64,000 nt of DNA from the NCBI GenBank assembly GCA_036747295.1, contig DAIOCN010000003.1:87480-151479 (forward strand), written 5' to 3'. Positions 52,046 through 60,530 of this stretch are shown piece by piece. Under the pieces are notes generated by a model that saw only the letters and a program-made list of their open reading frames with translations, was not told the DNA's origin and did no database searches. Both the position numbers and the translations under genes were made by a program. Source of the DNA: UBA4736 sp002404015. Its GTDB lineage: Bacteria > Chloroflexota > Dormibacteria > Dormibacterales > Dormibacteraceae. How positions within the stretch are numbered: the first letter of the stretch is position 1; every line of letters starts with the position of its first letter.

Positions 52046-53273
52046 CGGTTCCAGATTCTAAGACGGACGCCAGCTCGCGTAAGAACGACTCCACGTCCGT
52101 CACCAGCCCGATCGACTGCCAGCTGCCCCGGTCGGCCAGCTTTGTGACGACGGCCGGGTTCATGTCCACGCACACCGTCCGCACGCCCGCCGGGAGCATG
52201 TTCCCGGTGGCGATCGAGTGCAGCATCGTCGAGAGCATGATCGCCATCCTCACTCCCGGGATGGCCTCGCGCATGCGCCGCTGGGCCTCCCCCATCTCGG
52301 TGATCACGTCGGGCAGCGGGCCGTCGTCGCGGATCGAGCCGGCCAGCACGATCTCCAGACCGTGGTCGATCGCGCTCTTCATCACGCCGCTCTTCAGCTG
52401 GCCCGATGCGACCATCTGGCGGAGCCCGCCGGCCGCCCGCACCCGGTTGATGGCCCGCATGTGGTGCTCGTGGCCGTGCTCGATCGGCAGCCCGCTCTCC
52501 AGGTTGATGCCGAGCGCCGTGCCGAAGAGGGCCGCCTCCACGTCGTGGGTGGCCAGGGCGTTGCCCGCGAAGAGCACCTGTACGTAGCCGTTCTCGATCA
52601 TCCAGGAGAGGTAGCGGCCGGCCCCGGTGTGGACCACCGCCGGGCCGCCCACTACCAGGATCCTGCCCTTCTCGGCCCTGATCGTCCGCATCTCCTCGGC
52701 GATCTTGGAGATCAGCAGCTTCTTCGGCTTCTCCGCCGACACCTCGCTGGCCATGAAGCTGAAGATCTCGGTCTGCCGCGATCGCTCCAGGGGCACTACG
52801 CGAACGCCGCTGTGGCCGACCACCAGGTCCATGCCCGGCAGGGCGTCGGGAAACGCCACGCACCAGGCCTTCCTGGCCAGGCGGTCGATCGCGATCGCGC
52901 AGTCCATCTCCTGCTTCTCGACCGGGACCCACTCGCGCTCCAGCAGGACGTACGTCGGCAGGTTGCTGGTGGAGTAGAAGCCTTCCGGGTACACGCCGGC
53001 GGCGGTGACCTTCTCGGTCTGCAGCGGCTGCTCGCTCACGACCTGGGCGCCCAGCTCCCGGGCGTGGCGGACGATCTCGTCCAGCGCGGCCGGGTCGGCG
53101 GCGCTGACCTCGATCCGGCAGATCGAGTGGTCGGTCTTGTGCTGGCCGACCCGCAGCTCCTGGACGTCGAAGGCGCCGCCCAGGTCCATCACCAGGTCCA
53201 TCAGCTTGGGCAGCATCATCGAGTCGATGATGTGGCCCTCCAGGACCAGCAGCGCCTTCTGCCGCTCGCTCAA
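52038..53273 (-). CDS. TIGR00300 / LOR-SDH domain protein, ornithine cyclodeaminase-type
   Basis: 411 aa from the TTG at 53273, 1 nt after the pyrF stop. N-terminal GHIIDSMMLPKLMDLVMDLGGAF, middle VYPEGFYSTSNLPTYV, C-terminal VVGGPAVVHTGAGRYLSWMI, and INLESGLPIEHGHEHHMRAI are those of TIGR00300. A methanococcal member has NAD-dependent ornithine cyclodeaminase activity (ornithine to proline), and cyanobacterial AgrE/ArgZ carries a related domain. The substrate here is inferred. Confidence 0.85.
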   Translation of the reverse strand: MSERQKALLVLEGHIIDSMMLPKLMDLVMDLGGAFDVQELRVGQHKTDHSICRIEVSAADPAALDEIVRHARELGAQVVSEQPLQTEKVTAAGVYPEGFYSTSNLPTYVLLEREWVPVEKQEMDCAIAIDRLARKAWCVAFPDALPGMDLVVGHSGVRVVPLERSRQTEIFSFMASEVSAEKPKKLLISKIAEEMRTIRAEKGRILVVGGPAVVHTGAGRYLSWMIENGYVQVLFAGNALATHDVEAALFGTALGINLESGLPIEHGHEHHMRAINRVRAAGGLRQMVASGQLKSGVMKSAIDHGLEIVLAGSIRDDGPLPDVITEMGEAQRRMREAIPGVRMAIMLSTMLHSIATGNMLPAGVRTVCVDMNPAVVTKLADRGSWQSIGLVTDVESFLRELASVLESGTDG

Positions 53274-53274
53274 A

Positions 53275-54063
53275 TCAGACCGCCGCCAGCACGGAGTTGA
53301 TGGCCGCCTTGACGGCCCGGGCCTCGGCGCCGGGGTCGGCCGCATAGAGCACCGACCGGCTCACCGAGACCAGGCAGGAGGCCTCGTCGCCGTTCCAGGC
53401 GGCCCGCACCGAACCCTCCAGGTCGCCGCCCTGGGCGCCGATGCCGGGCAGCAGGAACGGCATGCTCGTGGCGGCCCGGACCTCGGCCACCTGCTCGGGG
53501 GCGGTCGCGCCCACGACCAGGCCGATGTTGCCGGCGTCGTTGAGCCGTTCCGCCAGCTCGCACACCCGGATGTACAGCGGCTTGCCCTCAACGTCCAGGT
53601 GCTGCAGGTCGGCGGCGCCCGGGTTGGAGCTCCGGCACACCACGTAGACGCCGCGGTCGGCGAACTTCGTGAACTCCCGCAGCGAGTCGGAGCCCTGGTA
53701 GGCCTGGAGCGTCACCGCGTCCATGTCGAGGGTCCCGTACACGGCCCGGGCGTAGGCAGCCATCGTGTTGCCCATGTCGGACCTCTTGGCGTCGAAGAGG
53801 ACCGGGATCTCGGCCGGGATCTGCTCCTTCAGCTCGAGCAGCGCCTTCCAGCCGTCCGGGCCGTACTGCTCCCAGAACGCGGAGTTGGGCTTGTAGCAGC
53901 AGACGTGGTCTGCCGTGCGCCGCACCACCTCGGCGCAGTGTCGCAGCGCCCCGAAGGCGCCGCCCTCGATCCGGTCGGGGTCGGGGTCCAGGCCGACGCA
54001 GAGGTGGGTCCGGTTGGCCCGGGCCGCCTCGCGCAGACGGGCGAAATAGCTAGCTCGCGCCAT
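53275..54063 (-). CDS. pyrF: Orotidine 5'-phosphate decarboxylase (type 2)
   Basis: 262-aa TIM barrel, last step of UMP synthesis. VGLDPDPDRI, KPNSAFWEQYG, and the active-site FDAKRSDMGNT are characteristic of the longer type 2 group. It overlaps ttuA by 14 nt. No other pyrimidine gene is in the window. Confidence 0.95.
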   Translation of the reverse strand: MARASYFARLREAARANRTHLCVGLDPDPDRIEGGAFGALRHCAEVVRRTADHVCCYKPNSAFWEQYGPDGWKALLELKEQIPAEIPVLFDAKRSDMGNTMAAYARAVYGTLDMDAVTLQAYQGSDSLREFTKFADRGVYVVCRSSNPGAADLQHLDVEGKPLYIRVCELAERLNDAGNIGLVVGATAPEQVAEVRAATSMPFLLPGIGAQGGDLEGSVRAAWNGDEASCLVSVSRSVLYAADPGAEARAVKAAINSVLAAV

Positions 54064-54985
54064 ATTTGAGCGCCTTCGACTCGGCCTTCCGGCGGCCCCG
54101 CTCAGCCATCCGGCAGTGGGCGCAGACCGCCGCCGTGGTGGGCTGGCCGCAGACCGCGCACTCCCCCAGCTGGATCGGGATCGGCTGGGCTCCCAGCGCC
54201 GCCCGGCCCTGCTTCAGAAAGCCGGTCAGGAAGCGGTACTTGGCGCCCGGCTGCTGCTCCTCGAGGCGGTTGAGCAGGTCCTTGTAGGCGAGGGATTTGG
54301 CACCCTTGGCCATCGGGCACTCCTCCAGGATGTAGTCGAGCCGCTCGATGATCGCGTAGGCGGCGCTCTCCCGCTCCCCGAGCTTGTAGAGCGGCTTGAC
54401 CTTCCGCACCAGCTTGGGGTGCGTGCTCTCCAGGACAGGACCCTGGCGGCCCAGGTAGTCGGTCTGCCAGTGAATGACATTGCCGAAGAGCGTGGCCGCC
54501 TCGTCGTCCAGGTTGTGCCCCGTCGCCACCACCGAGTAGCCGAGGTCGGCCGCCAGCTTGTTGAAGTGGTAGCGCTTCACCGTGCCGCAGGCGGCGCAGG
54601 GCTTGCCGCTGCGGGTGTCGAGCAGGTCGGGAACCTCGAAGCCGTACTCCGCCTTCAGGTCGACCTGGTGCAGCGTCAGCCCGTGCTTGGCGGCGAACGC
54701 CTCCGACTTGGCCTGTGACCGGCGCGAGTAGTCGGCGATGCCCAGCCGGATGTACATCCCGTCCGCCTGGTAGCCGAGCGTCTTCAGGACGTGCCAGAGG
54801 GCGAGGCTGTCCTTGCCCCCGGACACCGCCACCAGAACGCGGTCGTCGCGCCTGAACATGCGCCCGTGCTGGATCGTCCGCCCCACCTGCTCCCGGAACC
54901 AGCCCGGGTAGCAGCCGGCGCAGAAGGCGGACCGGTGGCGGCGAACCTCGACGTTGGCGGTGGCCCTGCACCTGGTGCACTTCAC
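54050..54985 (-). CDS. ttuA: tRNA 2-thiolation PP-loop enzyme, TtuA-like
   Basis: 311 aa: an N-terminal zinc finger (CTRC, CAGC), PP-loop SGGKDS, the Fe-S Cys pair CAACGTVKRYHFN and its third Cys in LEECPM, and a C-terminal zinc finger (CAVC, CAHC). This is the TtuA/TtcA type that puts sulfur on tRNA U54 (TtuA) or C32 (TtcA). The adjacent ubiquitin-like carrier favours TtuA. The GTG at 54985 overlaps the carrier gene stop. Confidence 0.88.
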   Translation of the reverse strand: MKCTRCRATANVEVRRHRSAFCAGCYPGWFREQVGRTIQHGRMFRRDDRVLVAVSGGKDSLALWHVLKTLGYQADGMYIRLGIADYSRRSQAKSEAFAAKHGLTLHQVDLKAEYGFEVPDLLDTRSGKPCAACGTVKRYHFNKLAADLGYSVVATGHNLDDEAATLFGNVIHWQTDYLGRQGPVLESTHPKLVRKVKPLYKLGERESAAYAIIERLDYILEECPMAKGAKSLAYKDLLNRLEEQQPGAKYRFLTGFLKQGRAALGAQPIPIQLGECAVCGQPTTAAVCAHCRMAERGRRKAESKALKYGAS

Positions 54986-55182
54986 GCCCCCAGCCCTCCG
55001 CTTATCACCGGGTAGATCTCCACCTCGTCCTCATCCGAGAGCCGCACGTCGCGGGTCAGGATGTCGTCGCCGCGCACCACGAGGTGGGCGTCCGAGTTGA
55101 GGCCGAGGGCGCTCAGCACGCCTGCCACGGTGCGCGCCGAGACCTCCTTGACCTCCCGGTCGGGCAGGATGGTCACCCGCAT
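54982..55182 (-). CDS. ttuB: MoaD/ThiS-like sulfur carrier, TtuB-like
   Basis: 66 aa from the ATG at 55182 (in-frame ATG at 55191 and GTG at 55212 also exist). Beta-grasp pattern with DEVEIYPVISGG near the end. The sulfur-carrying Gly-Gly is followed by Leu-Gly-Ala, so it is not C-terminal and would need trimming. It neighbours ttuA (GTGA overlap) and diverges from nadE. Confidence 0.82.
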   Translation of the reverse strand: MRVTILPDREVKEVSARTVAGVLSALGLNSDAHLVVRGDDILTRDVRLSDEDEVEIYPVISGGLGA

Positions 55183-55189
55183 CGGACCC

Positions 55190-55195
55190 ATTATC
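55190..55195 (-). promoter_or_regulatory. ttuB -10 element
   Basis: GATAAT on the minus strand, 7 nt before the ATG at 55182, consistent with a leaderless mRNA. On the plus strand CACAAT at 55210-55215 lies 6 nt before the nadE GTG. Neither has a clear -35. Confidence 0.4.
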
Positions 55196-55221
55196 GTCGC
55201 GAGGCTGCGCACAATTTAGCC

Positions 55222-56976
55222 GTGGAGACCCACCGGCCGCGCTCGTTGCGGGTGGCGCTGGCCCAGATCAACAGCACCGTCGGCGACCTGGAAGGCAATA
55301 CCGCCCAGATCCTGGACTGGATCGATCGGGCCCGGGGCGAGGGGGCCGACCTGGTCGCGTTCCCCGAGCTCGCCATTCCCGGCTACCCGCCCGAGGACCT
55401 GCTGCTCAAGCCCAGCTTCATCCGCGACAACCTGCGCTATCGGGACCGGGTCGTGGCGGCCAGCCAGGGCATCGCGGTGATCGCCGGCTTCGTGGACCTC
55501 GAGGGCGACATTTTCAACGCCGCCGCCTTCGCCTACGGGGGCGAGCTGAAGGGCGTCTACCACAAGGTCTACCTGCCCAACTACGGGGTCTTCGACGAGG
55601 ACCGCTACTTCCAGCGCGGCCGCCGCTGTCCGATCTTCGAGCTGGGCGGGATCCGGATCGGGGTCACGGTCTGTGAGGACGCCTGGTATCCGAGCGGACC
55701 CATCTCGGTCCAGGCCGCCCATGGCGCCGAGCTGCTCGTGAACATCAACGGCTCGCCCTACCACGCGGGCAAGCGGGAGTTCCGGCAGACCATGATCGCG
55801 ACCCGTGCCATGGACTCCCGGGCGTTCGTGGCCTGGGTGAACCTGGTGGGCGGCCAGGATGAGCTGGTCTTCGACGGCAACTCGATGGTTTTCGGTCCCG
55901 AGGGCGAGCTGCTCGCCCAGGGCGCCTCGTTCAAGGAGGAACTTGTCGTCGTCGACCTGGACGTCGGCTCGGTCTTCGGCCAGCGTCTCCACGACACCCG
56001 CCTCCGCAAGGAGGCCCAGGAGGACCAGCAGCACGGCCTGGAGGTCAGCCAGGTGATGGTCAGCGAGGCTCCCCAGGAGCGCCCCCGGCGGCCGCGCCAC
56101 AGCAGCCTGGCCACGCCGCTCGAGGGCCCGGCCGAGGTCTACGAGGCTCTGAAGGTGGGGACCGCCGACTACGTGCGAAAGGCGACCCGCTTCGAGAAGG
56201 TCGTGCTCGGCCTCTCGGGCGGCATCGACTCATCGCTGACCGCAGCCGTGGCGGTGGACGCCCTGGGCGCCCAGAACGTGATCGGGGCCCTGATGCCCTC
56301 CCGCTTCACGTCCCGGGAGAGCATGGAGGACGCTGCGCTTCTGGCCGAGAACCTGGACATCCGGACCCTCGAGATACCAATCGAGCCGACCCGGGAGGCG
56401 CTGGCCGGGTCGCTGGCCGAGACCTTCCGGGGCACGCCGGAGGGGCTTGCCGAGGAGAACCAGCAGGCACGGATCCGGGGCCTGATCCTGATGAGCCTGT
56501 CCAACAAGTTCGACTGGCTGCTGGTCTCGACCGGCAACAAGTCCGAGCTGGCCACCGGCTACTGCACCCTGTATGGCGACATGGCGGGCGGCTTCGCGGT
56601 CCTGAAGGACATCCCCAAGACGCTGGTCTACGAGCTCTGCCGCTACCGCAACTCGATCGACGGGGCGGCCATCCCCGACCGCGTGCTGAAGAAGCCGCCC
56701 AGCGCCGAGCTGCGGCCCAACCAGACCGACCAGGACAGCCTGCCTCCGTACGAGGAGCTGGATCCCATCCTGCAGGGCTACGTGGAGGACGACCGCAGCG
56801 TCGAGGAGCTGGTGGCCGCCGGCCACGACCCTGCCACCGTCAGGCGAGTGATCGCGCTGGTGGACAACTCCGAGTACAAGCGGCGGCAGGCTCCGCCCGG
56901 CGTGAAGATCACGCCCCGCGCCTTCGGCCGTGACCGGCGCATGCCCATCACGAACCGCTACCGGCCCCAGTCATAA
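55222..56976 (+). CDS. nadE: Glutamine-dependent NAD+ synthetase
   Basis: 584 aa from the GTG at 55222. The N-terminal nitrilase-type glutaminase has the Glu (FPELAIPGYPPEDL), Lys (HKVYLPNYGVFDE) and Cys (TVCEDAWYP) triad. The C-terminal synthetase has LSGGIDSS, STGNKSE and DKIPKT-like DIPKTLVYE. It converts deamido-NAD to NAD using glutamine. The open frame back to 55084 lies in ttuB. Confidence 0.96.
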   Translation: METHRPRSLRVALAQINSTVGDLEGNTAQILDWIDRARGEGADLVAFPELAIPGYPPEDLLLKPSFIRDNLRYRDRVVAASQGIAVIAGFVDLEGDIFNAAAFAYGGELKGVYHKVYLPNYGVFDEDRYFQRGRRCPIFELGGIRIGVTVCEDAWYPSGPISVQAAHGAELLVNINGSPYHAGKREFRQTMIATRAMDSRAFVAWVNLVGGQDELVFDGNSMVFGPEGELLAQGASFKEELVVVDLDVGSVFGQRLHDTRLRKEAQEDQQHGLEVSQVMVSEAPQERPRRPRHSSLATPLEGPAEVYEALKVGTADYVRKATRFEKVVLGLSGGIDSSLTAAVAVDALGAQNVIGALMPSRFTSRESMEDAALLAENLDIRTLEIPIEPTREALAGSLAETFRGTPEGLAEENQQARIRGLILMSLSNKFDWLLVSTGNKSELATGYCTLYGDMAGGFAVLKDIPKTLVYELCRYRNSIDGAAIPDRVLKKPPSAELRPNQTDQDSLPPYEELDPILQGYVEDDRSVEELVAAGHDPATVRRVIALVDNSEYKRRQAPPGVKITPRAFGRDRRMPITNRYRPQS

Positions 56977-57010
56977 TTTGGGCTGATAGCCACCATAGAA
57001 AGGAGCAATA

Positions 57011-59545
57011 GTGCCCGAGCGCTTTGACGTCGCCGTGGTGGGCGGCGGCCCGGGCGGTTACGTCGCCGCCATCCGCGCCGCGCAGCTAGGCGCGCGCACC
57101 GCGATCGTCGAGAAGGATCGTCTCGGTGGCACCTGCGTCGTGCGCGGGTGCATCCCCACCAAGGCCATGCTGCAGTCCAGCGAGCTCTTCTCGCTGGTCG
57201 AGCGCGGCGCCGAGTTCGGGGTGGTCGCCGACAACATCCGCTTCGACCTGGCCGCGGCCAGCCGGCGCCGGGACCAGGTCGTGGACCAGAACGTCAAGGG
57301 TGTCGAGATGCTCATGAAGGCGAATGGCATCCAGCTCTTCAAGGGTGGCGGCCGGCTGCTCAAAGGCGGCCAGGTCAGTTTCGGGAGCGAGACCATCCAG
57401 GCCAAGGACATCGTGGTGGCGACCGGCTCGGTGCCCTCCAGCCTCCCCATCAAGGGCGTCGAGCACACCATCAACTCCGACCAGATCCTGGATCTGCGCA
57501 GGGTGCCGAAAAGCCTGGCCGTGATCGGTGGCGGTGTGGTCGGGATGGAATGGGGCGCACTCTTCGCCGCGCTCGGGACCAGGGTGACCGTGATCGAGAT
57601 GCAGCCCCAGATCCTGCCCATGGTGGAGTCGGAGATGGTGCAGATGTACCGGAAGCACTTCGAGGGGATCGGCGGCGTCATCCAGACCGAGGCCAGGGTC
57701 GAGGAGGTCGCCAAGAAGAGGGGCGGCTTCGAGGTCCGCTTCAGCGTTGCCGGCGAGTCCGCCAAGAGTCCGGCCGACGTGGTGCTGCTGGCGACCGGTC
57801 GGGCGCCCTTCACGAAGGACCTGGGGCTGGAAGAGCTCGGCGTCGAGCTGGAGAAGGGCTGCGTCAAGGTGGACGACCACCTACGCACCAGCGTGGACGG
57901 GATCTGGGCCATCGGCGATGTGATCGGCGGGATCATGCTCGCCCACGTCGCGTCATACGAGGGCGTCTGCGCCGTCGAGAACATCTGCGGCAGCGACCGC
58001 AAGCCCGACTACCACGCGGTGCCCAACTGCATCTACACCGACCCCGAGATCGCCAACGTGGGCCTCGGCGAGCAGGAGGCGAAGGAGCAGGGGTTGGCGG
58101 TCAAGGTCGGCCGCTTCCCGTTCGCCGCCTCCGGCCGCGCCCGCACGCTGGGCCAGACCGAGGGCGCCATCAAGGTCGTGGCCGACGCTCGGAGCGACGT
58201 CATCCTGGGAGTCCAGATGGTGGGTCCCCGCGTCACGGACGTGATCGCCGAAGCCACCCTGGCCGTCCAGCAGCGCCTGAAGATCCACGACATCGACCTG
58301 ACCATCCACGCCCACCCGACGTTGGCGGAGTCGTTCTTCGAGGCGGCGCTGGCGGCCGATGGCCGGGCGATCCACATCCAGAACCGGAGGAGATCCCAGC
58401 CGGCCGCCGCGGCGGCGGCTTCCAAGCCTAAGGAGGAGACTGCCCAGGTGGCCCGTTCAGTACAGGAAAAGCCGCAATCCGGCAACGGCAAGGTCAGGAC
58501 GGACCTGCCGAAACCGGAGGCGCCGGCGTTGAAGATCAAGGATCCCGGCCGGCTGGAGCTCGCCAAAGAGAGCCGCCGCGAGCTGCTGGGACTGCTGCGC
58601 GTCATGTACTTGATCCGCAGGTTCGAGGAGCGGGCGCAGACCGAGTACACGCGGGCCAAGATCGGCGGCTACTGCCACCTCAACCTGGGCGAGGAGGCCA
58701 CCGTGGTCGGCGGCATCATCCCGCTCCGGCCGGGCGATTACATCTACACCAGCTACCGCGAGCACGGCCACGCCATCGCCCGCGGCGTCGACCCCAAGGC
58801 CGTGATGGCCGAGCTCTTCGGCAAGGAGACCGGCACGTCGCACGGGCGCGGCGGCTCGATGCACATCTTCGACCTGAAGCACCGCTTCATGGGCGGCTAC
58901 GGCATCGTCGGCGGCCACCTGCCGCTGGCCACGGGCGCCGCCTTCTCGATCAAGTACCAGAAGGCGAAGGACGTGGTCTTCTGCATGTTCGGCGACGGCG
59001 CCACGAACATCGGCGCCTTCCACGAGTCGCTGAACTACTCCAAGGTGCGGAAGCTGCCGATGGTCTGGTTCTGCATCAACAACCAGTACGGCATGGGCAC
59101 GCCGGTCGAGTCCGCCTCGGCCGTCAGCGAGATCTACAAGCGGGCCTGCGCTTACGACATGGAGTCCATCCGGGTCGACGGCATGGACCTCCTGGAGGTG
59201 ATGCACAAGACCAGCGAGGTTCTGGAGAAGACGCGCCGCGACTCGGAGCCGCGCTTCATCGAGGCGTTCACGTACCGCTTCAAGGGCCACTCGGTGGTGG
59301 ACCCCGACAAGTACCGGTCGGATGCGGAGAAGGCCAAGTGGCGGAAGTCCGACCCCATCGTCTTCTTCGAGCACCAGCTGGAGGAGGCGGGGATCGCCGA
59401 CGAGAAGGACTTCAAGAAGATGCGAGACGAGGTCGACACCGAGGTCGACGAGATCGTGAAGTTCGCGGACGAGAGCCCCAACCCCACCCCGGACGAGCTC
59501 TACAAGAACGTGTACACCGAGGACTGGGAGGCGGCCCGTGTCTGA
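57011..59545 (+). CDS. lpdA-pdhA: Dihydrolipoyl dehydrogenase (E3) - E1alpha fusion of a 2-oxoacid dehydrogenase complex
   Basis: 844 aa in one frame. Residues 1-460 are E3: GGGPGGYVAA, the redox disulfide GTCVVRGCIPTK, AIGDVIGGIMLAHVA, and the C-terminal HAHPTLAESF. A linker rich in Ala, Lys and Pro follows (about 465-530). Residues 530-844 are E1alpha with the thiamine-PP motif GDGATNIGAFHESLN...NNQYG. An AGGAGGAG at 58431-58438 lies 9 nt before an in-frame GTG at 58448 (residue 480), so a free 365-aa E1alpha may be made too. AAAGGAG before the GTG at 57011 supports the start. E1beta and E2 follow. Confidence 0.93.
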   Translation: MPERFDVAVVGGGPGGYVAAIRAAQLGARTAIVEKDRLGGTCVVRGCIPTKAMLQSSELFSLVERGAEFGVVADNIRFDLAAASRRRDQVVDQNVKGVEMLMKANGIQLFKGGGRLLKGGQVSFGSETIQAKDIVVATGSVPSSLPIKGVEHTINSDQILDLRRVPKSLAVIGGGVVGMEWGALFAALGTRVTVIEMQPQILPMVESEMVQMYRKHFEGIGGVIQTEARVEEVAKKRGGFEVRFSVAGESAKSPADVVLLATGRAPFTKDLGLEELGVELEKGCVKVDDHLRTSVDGIWAIGDVIGGIMLAHVASYEGVCAVENICGSDRKPDYHAVPNCIYTDPEIANVGLGEQEAKEQGLAVKVGRFPFAASGRARTLGQTEGAIKVVADARSDVILGVQMVGPRVTDVIAEATLAVQQRLKIHDIDLTIHAHPTLAESFFEAALAADGRAIHIQNRRRSQPAAAAAASKPKEETAQVARSVQEKPQSGNGKVRTDLPKPEAPALKIKDPGRLELAKESRRELLGLLRVMYLIRRFEERAQTEYTRAKIGGYCHLNLGEEATVVGGIIPLRPGDYIYTSYREHGHAIARGVDPKAVMAELFGKETGTSHGRGGSMHIFDLKHRFMGGYGIVGGHLPLATGAAFSIKYQKAKDVVFCMFGDGATNIGAFHESLNYSKVRKLPMVWFCINNQYGMGTPVESASAVSEIYKRACAYDMESIRVDGMDLLEVMHKTSEVLEKTRRDSEPRFIEAFTYRFKGHSVVDPDKYRSDAEKAKWRKSDPIVFFEHQLEEAGIADEKDFKKMRDEVDTEVDEIVKFADESPNPTPDELYKNVYTEDWEAARV
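58431..58450 (+). promoter_or_regulatory. Internal Shine-Dalgarno and GTG within lpdA-pdhA
   Basis: AGGAGGAG followed after 9 nt by an in-frame GTG exactly at the E3/E1alpha junction. It is a stronger ribosome-binding site than most gene starts in this window. Confidence 0.55.
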
Positions 59546-60527
59546 GAAGCTGTTCCGGGTCGCGCTGCGCGAGGCTCTAGACGAAGAGATGGAGCGCGAC
59601 GACCGCGTCTACCTGGTCGGCGAGGACATCGGAAAGTTCGGCGGCGCCTATCGCGTCACGGACGGGCTGCTGGACAAGTACGGCGACATGCGGGTCGTCG
59701 ACGCGCCCATCGCCGAGGAGGTCATCGTGGGCTCGGCGATCGGCTCCGCCATGACCGGGCTGCGCCCGGTGGTGGAGCTGATGACCATCAACTTCTCGCT
59801 GGTCGCCTACGACCAGATCGTCCAGAACGCCGCCAAGATCCGCTACATGTTCGGCGGTGAGGTCGGCGTCCCGATGGTGATCCGAATGCCAGGCGGCGCC
59901 GGCCATCAGCTGTCGTCGCAGCACTCGCATAGCTTCGAGGTCCTGTACGGCATGATCCCCGGCCTCATCACGGTCGCCCCGACCACGCCGGAGGACGCCA
60001 AGGGCATGCTCAAGTCGGCCATCCGCGACGACAACCCGGTTATGTTCCTGGAGTCGATGTCGCTGTACAACCTGCGCGGCGAGGTCCCCGACGAGGAGTA
60101 CACGACCCCACTCGGCAAGGCGGCGCTCAGGCGCCAGGGCACCGACCTGACGATCGTCGGAATCTCGCGGCAGGCCGTGATGGCGATGGCCGCCGCCCCG
60201 CGGCTCGAGGAGGAGGACGTGGACGTCGAGATCATCGACCTGCGCACCATCCGTCCGATCGACTGGGAGCCGATCGTGAAGTCGGTGAAGAAGACCAACC
60301 GGGCGCTGATCTGCGAAGAGGGCTGGCCGACGTACGGCGTCGGCGCCGAGCTGGCCGCGGGGATCCAGGAACGCTGCTTCGACTACCTGGACGCGCCCAT
60401 CCTGCGCCTGGGCGGGGCGGAGGTCCCCATGCCCTACAACCAGCAGCTGGAGCGCGCCGCGATCCCAGCGGCGGACGACATCGTCCGCATGGCCCTGAAG
60501 ACGATCGGCAAGAATGGGGACGGCTGA
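59538..60527 (+). CDS. pdhB: 2-oxoacid dehydrogenase E1 component, beta subunit
   Basis: 329 aa from the GTG at 59538, overlapping the fusion gene by 8 nt. Motifs: VYLVGEDIGKFGGAYRVT, DAPIAEEVIVGSAIGSAMTGLRPVVELM, QLSSQHSHSFE, and IIDLRTIRPIDWEPI. It forms the E1 heterotetramer with the alpha part of the preceding product. Pyruvate is the likely substrate; branched-chain oxoacids cannot be excluded. Confidence 0.95.
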   Translation: MSEKLFRVALREALDEEMERDDRVYLVGEDIGKFGGAYRVTDGLLDKYGDMRVVDAPIAEEVIVGSAIGSAMTGLRPVVELMTINFSLVAYDQIVQNAAKIRYMFGGEVGVPMVIRMPGGAGHQLSSQHSHSFEVLYGMIPGLITVAPTTPEDAKGMLKSAIRDDNPVMFLESMSLYNLRGEVPDEEYTTPLGKAALRRQGTDLTIVGISRQAVMAMAAAPRLEEEDVDVEIIDLRTIRPIDWEPIVKSVKKTNRALICEEGWPTYGVGAELAAGIQERCFDYLDAPILRLGGAEVPMPYNQQLERAAIPAADDIVRMALKTIGKNGDG

Positions 60528-60530
60528 GCC

